From Coriobacteriia bacterium (GTDB taxonomy: Bacteria > Actinomycetota > Coriobacteriia > Anaerosomatales > PALSA-660), in contig JAUSAU010000072.1 in NCBI GenBank assembly GCA_030652345.1, positions 1-8,267 on the forward strand: DNA of 8,267 nt. Reading direction: 5' to 3'. Below, in pieces: positions 1-6,227 of the stretch (the first letter of the stretch is position 1; each line of letters starts with the position of its first letter). The notes under the pieces are model-generated. The model had not been told where the DNA came from. It ran no database searches and saw nothing but the letters and a program-made list of their open reading frames with translations. The translations under genes and the position numbers were made by a program.

Positions 1-534
1 TACGCGCACGTGACGTTCTTTCTGAACGGCGGCAGCGAGCCGATGAAGCCCGGCGAGGAGCGCGTGCTCGTCTCCAGCCCCAAGGTGCCGACCTACGACG
101 CCCAGCCCGAGATGAGCGCCCCCGCCGTGACCGATGAACTCGTCGCCGCCATCGAACAGGGACGCGCGGACGTCTACATCGTCAACTATGCGAACTGCGA
201 CATGGTCGGCCATACCGGGATCCTGCCGGCCGCCATCGCGGCGGTCCGGGCCGTCGATGACGGCGTCGGGCGTGTCGTCGACGCGATGCGTGCCCGTGGC
301 GGCTCCGTGCTGGTGACGGCAGATCACGGCAACGCCGAGCGCATGGTCGACGCCGACGGGGTCACTCCGTTCACGGCCCACACCACCGATGAGGTGCCCG
401 TCCTCTGTGTCTCCGCGGGCGTCACCGGGGTGCGCATCGGGGGCAAGCTCGCCGACGTCGCCCCGAGCGTGCTCGACCTCATGGGCCTCGCGTGCCCGCC
501 CGAGTGGACGGGGAGAAGCCTCCTGGAGCGCTGA
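1..534 (+). CDS. gpmI: 2,3-bisphosphoglycerate-independent phosphoglycerate mutase, C-terminal 177 residues (5' truncated by window edge)
   Basis: This enzyme interconverts 3-phosphoglycerate and 2-phosphoglycerate in glycolysis and gluconeogenesis in the cytoplasm, using two Mn2+ ions. The reading frame is open from base 1 and ends at TGA 532-534. Visible family motifs, in order, are FFLNGG, SSPKVPTYD with PEMSAP, ANCDMVGHTG, TADHGNAE and TAHTTDEVPV, then a C-terminal APSVLDLMGL and WTGRSLL. The metal-ligand Asp and His residues of the phosphatase-like domain are present: D and H of DMVGH, D and H of TADHG, and H of TAHT. Full-length family members are about 510 residues, so roughly the last third is seen here. 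The preceding gene is probably another glycolytic gene, because gap-pgk-tpi-gpmI-secG order is common in Gram-positive bacteria, but that part lies outside the window. No internal damage is visible. Confidence 0.96.
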   Translation, partial: YAHVTFFLNGGSEPMKPGEERVLVSSPKVPTYDAQPEMSAPAVTDELVAAIEQGRADVYIVNYANCDMVGHTGILPAAIAAVRAVDDGVGRVVDAMRARGGSVLVTADHGNAERMVDADGVTPFTAHTTDEVPVLCVSAGVTGVRIGGKLADVAPSVLDLMGLACPPEWTGRSLLER

Positions 535-566
535 GCGGACGTCTGAACCCCTCCGCACACTCACGG

Positions 567-595
567 TTGAGGCGCGCCAGCCCGCCCGCTATACT
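567..595 (+). promoter_or_regulatory. sigma70/SigA-type promoter for secG
   Basis: The -35 element TTGAGG (567-572) and the -10 element TATACT (590-595) are separated by exactly 17 nt in the gpmI-secG gap. The expected transcription start is near 602, giving a leader of about 50 nt before secG. This would allow secG to be transcribed independently of gpmI. I see no T-tract terminator after gpmI, so read-through is also possible. Confidence 0.72.
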
Positions 596-602
596 CACAG
601 TT

Positions 603-633
603 CCGTGCGGCCTGAAGGCCGCCGGCCACACGG
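603..633 (+). promoter_or_regulatory. hairpin in the secG 5' leader
   Basis: CCGTGCGGCC (603-612) can pair with GGCCACACGG (624-633) with one mismatch. An alternative smaller hairpin is GGCC TGAA GGCC (609-620). It sits between the predicted transcription start and the AAGGAG ribosome site (641-646), which stays single-stranded. There is no T-run, so it is not an intrinsic terminator. It could stabilise the mRNA or be incidental in GC-rich DNA. Confidence 0.4.
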
Positions 634-652
634 TACGGACAAGGAGATCCAC

Positions 653-892
653 GTGAACCCGATCATCTACCTGCTCATCGCGCTCGACGTCGTCTGCGCG
701 GTCGGCATGATCGTCTTCGTGCTGCTGCATAGCGGCAAGGGCACCGGCCTCTCGTCGATGTTCGGCGGTATGTCGTCTGCCGCGGGCGGCACGAGCATCA
801 TCGAGAAGAACCTCGACCGCATCACGGTCGGCCTCGCCAGCAGCTGGGCGGTCCTCTCGCTCCTGCTGATGATGTTCTATCGTCCCGCGTAG
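653..892 (+). CDS. secG: Preprotein translocase subunit SecG
   Basis: SecG is the small accessory subunit of the SecYEG channel and assists SecA-driven export across the cytoplasmic membrane. The GTG start at 653 is preceded by AAGGAG (641-646) at 6-nt spacing. Starting further upstream would add residues with no resemblance to the family. The 79-residue product has the expected layout: a first membrane helix (about residues 3-24), a glycine/serine-rich cytoplasmic loop HSGKGTGLSSMFGGM...GGTS (26-48), the EKNLDRIT segment (51-58) and a second helix (about 58-76). The length and the FGG and LDRIT elements are typical. It has its own promoter at 567-595. Its position directly after gpmI matches the glycolysis-secG gene order seen in many Gram-positives. 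Confidence 0.95.
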   Translation: MNPIIYLLIALDVVCAVGMIVFVLLHSGKGTGLSSMFGGMSSAAGGTSIIEKNLDRITVGLASSWAVLSLLLMMFYRPA

Positions 893-932
893 CATCGACT
901 CGCATAGCGCGGGCGAACTCCTGCGCGATATA

Positions 933-970
933 CAATCAGGACTCGTCTTTATGCAGACGGGTCCTGATTG
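933..970 (+). terminator. 16-bp hairpin after secG, possible terminator without a T-tract
   Basis: CAATCAGGAC (933-942) and GTCCTGATTG (961-970) pair perfectly. The stem continues through a T943-G960 wobble and CGTCT/AGACG (944-948 with 955-959), closing on a 6-nt loop TTATGC. It begins 40 bases after the secG stop. No T-run follows (next bases CGTGGTAGGG), so it is not a canonical intrinsic terminator on this strand, and the other strand also lacks one. Alternatives are an mRNA 3' stabiliser, a partial terminator, or a DNA operator, because the inverted repeat overlaps the only -10-like string in the gap. Confidence 0.45.
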
Positions 971-1186
971 CGTGGTAGGGTACATACAACTCGGAGGCGC
1001 GTGGCGTCGGTCGGTGCACTTGCCGCGCGTCCGCAACAGGTGGACACTGGGTCCACTATGAGGTCCGAGAAGGAATGGGCCGGCTCATCCCGAAAGGGCG
1101 GGCTTGCCCCGGGTCATCCGCCAGGGAGGGATGCGAAGGGTCGACAACCGGTGAGTTGGTCCATTTGAAGTGTCAGCAATGCACGG

Positions 1187-1193
1187 AAGGGGG
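1187..1193 (+). promoter_or_regulatory. ribosome binding site that fixes the oppA start
   Basis: AAGGGGG lies 10 nt before ATG 1204. It supports starting OppA at 1204 rather than at the in-frame ATG 1075. The upstream start would bury the lipoprotein signal peptide 43 residues inside the protein. Confidence 0.65.
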
Positions 1194-1203
1194 CTTTCGA
1201 ATC

Positions 1204-2901
1204 ATGACGAAGCGTTTCCGTACGATCGTGGCAGGGGTCGCTGCTCTCGCTCTGGTGGTCGGCATGCTCGCAGGTTGCGCGCCGACGAAGCCGGCAGGAG
1301 ACGGTACGACGCCCGCGGGCGATCAGCCGAAGCAGGGCGGCTCGTTGTCGTTCTACATCGGCGAGCCCGCCTATATCGACCCGTACAACACGCAGGAGTC
1401 CGAGGGCATGCAGGTCGAGCAGGCGCTCTTCGATTCACTCACGAAGATCGATCCGCTCGATGCCAAGAAGCTCGTTCCGGCCGCCGCCGAGTCATGGCAG
1501 CCGAACGCCGACGCGACCGTCTTCACGTTCAAGCTGAACAAGGACGGTAAGTTCTCGGACGGCACGCCGGTCACCGCGAAGGACTTCGTCTACGCGTGGA
1601 CCCGCATCTGCGATCCGAACACGGTCAACACGCTGACCAAGAAGGCCGACCCGTCGGTCATCGCCTACCACCTCGCGTTCGTCAAGGGCTTCGACGAGCT
1701 GCAGGGCGGCAAGGCCAAGGACCTCCCCGGCGTCAAGGCCGTCGACGACTACACGTTCGAGGTCACGCTGACCAAGCCGTTCGCGGACTTCGCGTTCGTG
1801 GCTGCCCACCCGGCGCTCGCCCCGCAGCCGCAGAAGTACGTCGAGGCCGGCGTGGATGCGTCCGGCACGACCGTCGCCTATGGTGATATGCCGATCGGCA
1901 ACGGCCCCTTCAAGATGGCTGAGCCGTGGAAGCACAACCAGTTCATCAAGGTCGTCCGCAATGACGCCTACAACGGCACCAAGCCGTATGTGGACTCCGT
2001 CGAGTTCAAGATCTACAAGGACACCGAGGCCGCCTACACCGACTTCACCGCCGGCAATCTCGACTTCACGCCGATCGGCGAGGGCAAGATCAAGGCCGCC
2101 CAGACCCAGTATGGTCTGTCCGACAACGGCTACACCGTGAACCCGGGCAAGCAGGTCGTTCTCGGGGCTGAGAACGCCACCTACTACCTGATCTGCAACA
2201 TGACGGACCCGGTCTTCAAGAACCCGGCCGTCCGCAAGGCCGTCTCCCTGGCCATCAACCGTCAGGCGATCTGCGACACGGTCTTCGAGGGCACGCGCGA
2301 CCCGGCCGACAACATCATCCCGCCGGGTATCGCGGGCTATGAGAAGGGCGTCTGGGCCGACACGAAGTACGATCTCGAGGGCGCCAAGAAGGTCCTCGCT
2401 GACGCCGGCTTCGCCGACGGCAAGGGCATCCCGCCGATCAAGCTGTCGTTCAACAGCGGCGCGGGCCACGAGAAGATCATGGAGCTCGTCCAGTCCGACC
2501 TGAAGAAGATCGGGATCACGGCCACGTTCAACTCGGCCGACTTCCCCGTCTACCTGAAGCAGCTCGACGCCGGCAAGTTCCAGATCGGCCGTCTCGGCTG
2601 GATCGCGGACTATCCGATCGCCGACAACTTCCTGTATCCGCTCTTCCAGTCCAAGTCGGGCGACAACAAGTCGAAGTACGCCAACCCGGCTATCGATACG
2701 GCCCTCGACGACGCACGCAAGGTCACCGATGACGCTGCGCGCATCGCCGCCTACCAGGCCATCAACAAGACGATCGCCGCCGACAACCCGGTGCTGCCGC
2801 TCATGTTCTACAAGCACACCCGCGTCGGTTCCAAGCGCCTGCACAACTTCACGTACGACGCGCAGGGCCTCGGCGACTTCACCACCGTGTGGGTCGACTA
2901 G
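1204..2901 (+). CDS. oppA: Oligopeptide ABC transporter substrate-binding lipoprotein (OppA family, SBP_bac_5)
   Basis: This is the extracytoplasmic receptor that captures peptides and delivers them to the OppBC channel. The 565-residue product starts MTKRFR, continues with a hydrophobic stretch and a lipobox LAGC, and has its lipidated cysteine at residue 25. A Gly/Thr/Pro-rich linker follows. Matches to the OppA family include AAESW (about 94-98), FKLNKDGKFSDGTPVTAKDFVYAW (109-132), LPGVKAVDDYTFEVTLTKPF (about 174-193), IGNGPFKM (231-238), NPAVRKAVSLAINR (340-353) and GWIADYP (465-471). In E. coli OppA the aspartate of the equivalent WCADY motif contacts the peptide amino terminus; here it is D469, which favours oligopeptides over other SBP_bac_5 ligands. 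Dipeptide or modified-peptide binding cannot be excluded. The length is close to the usual 520-560. It heads the opp operon and is separated from oppB by a strong hairpin. Confidence 0.93.
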   Translation: MTKRFRTIVAGVAALALVVGMLAGCAPTKPAGDGTTPAGDQPKQGGSLSFYIGEPAYIDPYNTQESEGMQVEQALFDSLTKIDPLDAKKLVPAAAESWQPNADATVFTFKLNKDGKFSDGTPVTAKDFVYAWTRICDPNTVNTLTKKADPSVIAYHLAFVKGFDELQGGKAKDLPGVKAVDDYTFEVTLTKPFADFAFVAAHPALAPQPQKYVEAGVDASGTTVAYGDMPIGNGPFKMAEPWKHNQFIKVVRNDAYNGTKPYVDSVEFKIYKDTEAAYTDFTAGNLDFTPIGEGKIKAAQTQYGLSDNGYTVNPGKQVVLGAENATYYLICNMTDPVFKNPAVRKAVSLAINRQAICDTVFEGTRDPADNIIPPGIAGYEKGVWADTKYDLEGAKKVLADAGFADGKGIPPIKLSFNSGAGHEKIMELVQSDLKKIGITATFNSADFPVYLKQLDAGKFQIGRLGWIADYPIADNFLYPLFQSKSGDNKSKYANPAIDTALDDARKVTDDAARIAAYQAINKTIAADNPVLPLMFYKHTRVGSKRLHNFTYDAQGLGDFTTVWVD

Positions 2902-2930
2902 TACTCGCGTACTGACCTGCATATCCACGT

Positions 2931-2978
2931 CACGATGGGGGTGGCAGGACGCCTACCGGCGTCCTGCCACCCGTCGTG
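2931..2978 (+). promoter_or_regulatory. oppA-oppB intercistronic stem-loop
   Basis: GTGGCAGGACGCC (2941-2953) and GGCGTCCTGCCAC (2958-2970) are perfect complements around a TACC loop. G2939-G2940 pair with C2971-C2972. After a two-base bulge, CACGAT (2931-2936) pairs with GTCGTG (2973-2978) through one wobble, giving about 21 bp in total. No T-tract follows and the oppB start lies 28 bases downstream, so full termination is unlikely. The position between a binding-protein gene and its permease genes matches known hairpins that raise binding-protein mRNA over permease mRNA, as in malE-malF. That role is inferred here. Confidence 0.7.
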
Positions 2979-3006
2979 AGCGGACCGGACGAGACGAAGG
3001 TCACGA

Positions 3007-4197
3007 ATGTTCCAGTACATCATGCGGCGCGTGCTGCAGTTCATCCCGGTGTTCCTCGGGGTGACGCTGATGCTGTTCCTGATCGCGAACTATCTGCCGG
3101 GTGCGGACGCGGTGCAGATGCGCGTCGGCGAGAAGGCGATGGATCCGAAGATCAAGGCGAGGATCATCCACCAGCTTGGCCTCGACCAGCCCTGGTACGT
3201 CCAGTACGGCGACTACCTGTCGGGACTCTCGATGGTCCACGTGGTCTACTACGACGGCTCTCCCGTCACGGGTGACGGCTCGCTGCGCATCATGGACGGG
3301 ACCGTCGCCCTGGTGATCCCGCGCGTCCCCGGAACGGCTCCCGCGGCGGGCCCGGTCAAGATCGAGCCTCGCGAGGACATCTTCTACATGCGCGGCGCTT
3401 CCGGCCGCATGGCGCTCGGTCCGCTCTCGCTCGAATTCGACCCGATCGACCTCGGCGTGTCGCTCTACAACGGGCGACCCGTCATGAACATCCTGTACGA
3501 CGCGTACCCCTACACGATCATTCTCGCCCTCGCGGCGATCTTCCTCGAGATCGTGTTCGGCGTCGGAGCGGGCATCATCTCGGCGACCCGCCGCTACTCC
3601 GCATCCGACGTGTTCGTCACGCTCTCGACCTCGGTGCTGGTCTCGGTGCCGGTCTTCTGGCTCGGCATCATGCTCCAGTACGTGTTCGGGACGTGGCTCA
3701 AGGGCATCACCAACGGTGCGATCTACCTGCCGCCCGTGTTCAGCGGCGGCTCGAGCGCGGAGTTCGGCCCGCTCGCGTACCTGATACTCCCGGCCATCAC
3801 GCTCGCGGCGGTCTCGACCGCCTACGCGGCGCGCATCATGCGCAGCCAACTGCTCGAGGTGAACGGTCAGGACTACATCCGTACCGCGTTCGCCAAGGGC
3901 CTCTCTGCGCGCAAGGTGCTGTGGTCCCACTCGATCAAGAACGCGCTCATCCCTGACGTGACATTCATCGGCCTCGACTTCGGCGCCATGCTCGCGGGCG
4001 CCATCCTCACCGAGACCGTCTTCAACTGGCCCGGCGTGGGCTGGACGATCTACCGCGCGATCATCGGCCGTGACTTCCCGATCGTCTTCGGGGGAGTGAC
4101 GCTGATCCTGTTCATCGTCATGTTCGTGAACCTGGCAGTCGACATCTCGTACGCGTTCCTCGATCCGAGGATCCGCTACGGCGGGACGGAGGAGTGA
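3007..4197 (+). CDS. oppB: Oligopeptide ABC transporter permease OppB, with an extracytoplasmic insertion
   Basis: OppB is one of the two membrane subunits forming the peptide channel. ATG 3007 follows GAAGG (2996-3000) at 6-nt spacing. The 396-residue product has an N-terminal helix (about 10-30), then LGLDQPWYVQYGDYLSGL, a large extracytoplasmic loop, DLGVSLYNGRPV (148-159), and five further helices (about 168-192, 203-228, 256-274, 318-342 and 358-385). The EAA coupling loop that docks on the ATPases is clear: a stretch beginning EVNGQDYIRTAFAKGLS at residue 284 and ending KNALIP at 316. OppB proteins are usually about 306-340 residues. The excess is explained by roughly 70 extra residues (about 75-146) in the first external loop, including DGSPVTGDGS, PRVPGTAPAAGP and FYMRGASGRM. 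The reading frame is intact there. The stop overlaps the oppC start region. Confidence 0.94.
   Translation: MFQYIMRRVLQFIPVFLGVTLMLFLIANYLPGADAVQMRVGEKAMDPKIKARIIHQLGLDQPWYVQYGDYLSGLSMVHVVYYDGSPVTGDGSLRIMDGTVALVIPRVPGTAPAAGPVKIEPREDIFYMRGASGRMALGPLSLEFDPIDLGVSLYNGRPVMNILYDAYPYTIILALAAIFLEIVFGVGAGIISATRRYSASDVFVTLSTSVLVSVPVFWLGIMLQYVFGTWLKGITNGAIYLPPVFSGGSSAEFGPLAYLILPAITLAAVSTAYAARIMRSQLLEVNGQDYIRTAFAKGLSARKVLWSHSIKNALIPDVTFIGLDFGAMLAGAILTETVFNWPGVGWTIYRAIIGRDFPIVFGGVTLILFIVMFVNLAVDISYAFLDPRIRYGGTEE
4188..4194 (+). promoter_or_regulatory. ribosome binding site deciding the oppC start
   Basis: GGAGGAG lies inside the 3' end of oppB. Three consecutive in-frame starts follow or overlap it: GTG 4194, ATG 4197 and ATG 4200. 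The core GGAGG (4188-4192) is 7 nt from ATG 4200 and only 4 nt from ATG 4197, so 4200 is preferred. The arrangement TGATGATG supports translational coupling to oppB. Confidence 0.6.
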
Positions 4198-4199
4198 TG

Positions 4200-5204
4200 A
4201 TGACGAAGCATCACGACCGTCGCGACGAGAAGGCACTGGTCGAAGACCATCCCGCTCGTGCGACATCGCGAAGCGGGCTGCCGGCCGGCCCGCCGGTGAC
4301 TGAAGAGACCGCTCACGTGCACGAAGGTGCGACCCGTACGTTGTGGGGCGACGCCTGGCGGCGCCTTCGCAGGAACCGCCTCGCCCTCGTCGCGCTGATC
4401 TGGCTCCTCGCGATCGTCGTGGCCGCGGTCACCGCGGACATCTGGGTGCCGAAGCTCGTCGGCGACCCGACGACGATCGACTCCGCCACCGCCGCGTCGA
4501 CTCGCCTCATGGGCTCCTCGCTCCAGCATCCGCTGGGCACCGACGACATGGGTCGCGATATCTTCGGACGTGTCGTCTACGGATCTCGCGCCTCGCTGAC
4601 CGTCGGCGTGGCGGCTGTGGTCATCTCGCTGATCATCGGGCTGCTGCTCGGCGCGATCTCCGGCTTCTACGGGGGGCTCGTCGACGCCATCACGATGCGT
4701 ATCACCGACATCTTCCTGGCGTTCCCGTACATCCTGTTCTGCATCCTGATACTCGCGATGCTGCCTGATGAGGTTCGGGGCATCGGCCCCGTCATCCTGT
4801 CGATCGGGCTGCTGGGCTGGCCGAGCTTCGCGCGTCTGTTCCGCAGCTCCGTGCTCTCGGTCAAGGAGAACGACTACGTGGACGCGGGCCGCGCGCTCGG
4901 CGCATCCGACGCCCGCCTCATGTTCCGGCACATCATGCCCAACGCTGTCGCGCCGGTCGTCGTCTACGCGACGATGTCCGTCGGTGGCGCGATCCTGACC
5001 GAGGCGGCGCTCTCCTTCCTCGGGCTGGGCATCCAGCCCCCGCAGATCTCGTGGGGCCGCATGATCAACGACGGCCGCGGCTATCTGATCAGCGACCCGG
5101 GTCTCGTCTTCTGGCCCGGCATCGCCATCGTGCTCACCGTGCTCGCGTTCACCCTGCTCGGCGACGGCATACGCGACGCGCTCGACGTGAAGATGAAGGA
5201 CTGA
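4200..5204 (+). CDS. oppC: Oligopeptide ABC transporter permease OppC
   Basis: OppC is the second channel subunit, partner of OppB. From ATG 4200 it is 334 residues; GTG 4194 or ATG 4197 would add one or two methionines. A charged, His/Asp/Arg-rich cytoplasmic tail of about 57 residues leads into TLWGDAWRRLRRNRLALVAL and the first helix (about 61-80). The family block HPLGTDDMGRDIFGRVVYG (110-128) is present, as is the EAA loop beginning DYVDAGRALGAS at 225 and ending HIMPNAVAP at 252. This is followed by LTEAALSFLGLG (266-277) and SWGRMI (284-289), both characteristic of OppC/DppC. The length is somewhat above the usual 290-310, mostly from the N-terminal tail. Coupling to oppB upstream and a 3-nt gap to oppD indicate one transcript. 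Confidence 0.94.
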   Translation: MTKHHDRRDEKALVEDHPARATSRSGLPAGPPVTEETAHVHEGATRTLWGDAWRRLRRNRLALVALIWLLAIVVAAVTADIWVPKLVGDPTTIDSATAASTRLMGSSLQHPLGTDDMGRDIFGRVVYGSRASLTVGVAAVVISLIIGLLLGAISGFYGGLVDAITMRITDIFLAFPYILFCILILAMLPDEVRGIGPVILSIGLLGWPSFARLFRSSVLSVKENDYVDAGRALGASDARLMFRHIMPNAVAPVVVYATMSVGGAILTEAALSFLGLGIQPPQISWGRMINDGRGYLISDPGLVFWPGIAIVLTVLAFTLLGDGIRDALDVKMKD

Positions 5205-5207
5205 CGC

Positions 5208-6227
5208 ATGAGCGAACACCTGCTCGAGGTCAAAGACCTCACGATGTACTTCCACACGCGCGACGGCGTCGTCAAAGCGGTCGATGGCGTGTCCTACACG
5301 CTCGACAAGGGTGAGACGCTCGGCGTCGTGGGGGAGTCCGGTTCCGGCAAGTCCGTCACCGCGCTCACGATGATGCGGCTCATCCAGATGCCGCCGGGCA
5401 AGGTCGAGAAGGGCGACGCGCTCTTCCGGGGTAAGTCGCTGATCTCGATGAAGGACGACGAGATCCGCCATATCCGCGGCAACGAGATGGCGATGATCTT
5501 CCAGGACCCGATGACGTCGCTGAACCCCGTCTACCGCGTCGGGCGACAGATCGCCGAGCCGCTCGTGGTCCACAAGGGCATGTCGAAGAAGGAGGCCCTC
5601 GCGCGCGCCGTCGAGCTGCTGCGCCTTGTCGGCATACCCAACCCCGAGGCGCGCGTGCGTGACTACCCGCACCAGTTCTCCGGCGGCATGCGTCAGCGCG
5701 CTATGATCGCCATGGCGCTCGCGTGCGACCCGGACATCCTGATCGCGGACGAGCCCACCACGGCGCTCGACGTGACGATCCAGGCGCAGATCATCGAACT
5801 CATGCAGGAACTGCAGGAGCGCACCGGCTCGGCGATCATCATGATCACGCACGACCTCGGCGTCGTGGCAGACATGGCGGACCGCATCCTGGTCATGTAT
5901 GCCGGGCGCCCCGTCGAGTACGGCAACACCGACGACATCTTCTACAAGCCGCTGCATCCCTACACGTGGGGCCTCATGGACTCCATCCCCACGCATGCGC
6001 TGACGGAGAAGAGCGAGCTGTGCCCGATCAAGGGCCAGCCGCCCAGTCTCATCAACGTGCCGCCCGGATGCGCGTTCCATCCGCGTTGCCCCTACGTGCA
6101 GGACCGCTGCCGCACCGAGATCCCGGAGTTCCGCCTCGTGGACGGCACACACGGGTCCGCGTGCCACTTCTCGGGCGATGCCGGCTTCGTCCGCGACGAG
6201 GTCGCGTGCGCGGGGGTGAGTGCGTAG
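5208..6227 (+). CDS. oppD: Oligopeptide ABC transporter ATP-binding protein OppD
   Basis: OppD is one of two cytoplasmic ATPases powering peptide import. ATG 5208 is preceded by AAGGA (5196-5200) at 7-nt spacing inside the end of oppC. The 339-residue product carries Walker A GESGSGKS (42-49), the Q-loop [11 protein letters not shown] (Q99), signature FSGGMRQR (157-164), Walker B ILIADEP (D181, E182), D-loop ALD and H-loop H215 in ITHDLGVV. All catalytic residues are present. The C-terminal oligopeptide/dipeptide ABC extension has [15 protein letters not shown] and a later CHF, placing cysteines at 288, 294, 301 and 319. This pattern is reported to bind a [4Fe-4S] cluster in related DppD/OppD proteins. 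The GESGSGKS loop and MRQRAMIA wording are typical of the D rather than the F subunit. Its stop directly abuts the oppF ATG. Confidence 0.95.
   Translation: MSEHLLEVKDLTMYFHTRDGVVKAVDGVSYTLDKGETLGVVGESGSGKSVTALTMMRLIQMPPGKVEKGDALFRGKSLISMKDDEIRHIRGNEMAMIFQDPMTSLNPVYRVGRQIAEPLVVHKGMSKKEALARAVELLRLVGIPNPEARVRDYPHQFSGGMRQRAMIAMALACDPDILIADEPTTALDVTIQAQIIELMQELQERTGSAIIMITHDLGVVADMADRILVMYAGRPVEYGNTDDIFYKPLHPYTWGLMDSIPTHALTEKSELCPIKGQPPSLINVPPGCAFHPRCPYVQDRCRTEIPEFRLVDGTHGSACHFSGDAGFVRDEVACAGVSA

Larger units (their letters stand above)
893..1203 (+). promoter_or_regulatory. secG-oppA intergenic region: long structured leader, no identified gene
   Basis: These 311 bases contain no gene I can support. 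They hold a 16-bp hairpin (933-970), a small inverted repeat TGGAC/GTCCA (1041-1055), and a GC-rich segment (about 1058-1160). In that segment two CATCC copies compete for one GGATG. The oppA ribosome site follows at 1187-1193. The best -10-like string is TATACAAT (929-936), but no -35 hexamer lies at the right distance, so the opp promoter is unresolved. I compared the sequence by eye with T-box, SAM, glycine, c-di-GMP-I, glutamine and ykkC-type RNAs and found no full match. A regulatory leader is plausible but unproven. Confidence 0.5.

Noticed and set aside
1038..1112. Resemblance to ykkC-type (guanidine, ppGpp, PRPP) riboswitches through GGTCCGAGA at 1062-1070
   Set aside because: Only this short core matches. 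The spacing from the GGGTCC-like element is too short for the intervening hairpin, and the later ACACGG and AAAAGCCCGGGAG-type elements are absent.
1111..1141. Resemblance to glutamine (glnA/downstream-peptide) riboswitches: CATCC, then GGATGCGAAGG
   Set aside because: The conserved GGAAGTAGG-like core is not reproduced, and the match is short enough to be chance.
1058..1168. 36-codon leader ORF (ATG 1058 to TGA 1166-1168) as a leader peptide
   Set aside because: No ribosome site lies at good spacing (AGGTGGA is 13 nt away), there is no run of a regulatory amino acid, and it coincides with the pairing segments. It would need ribosome profiling to revive.
1075..1203. 43-residue N-terminal extension of OppA from ATG 1075
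   Set aside because: It would place the signal peptide and lipobox inside the protein, overlaps the structured leader, and ATG 1204 has its own ribosome site.
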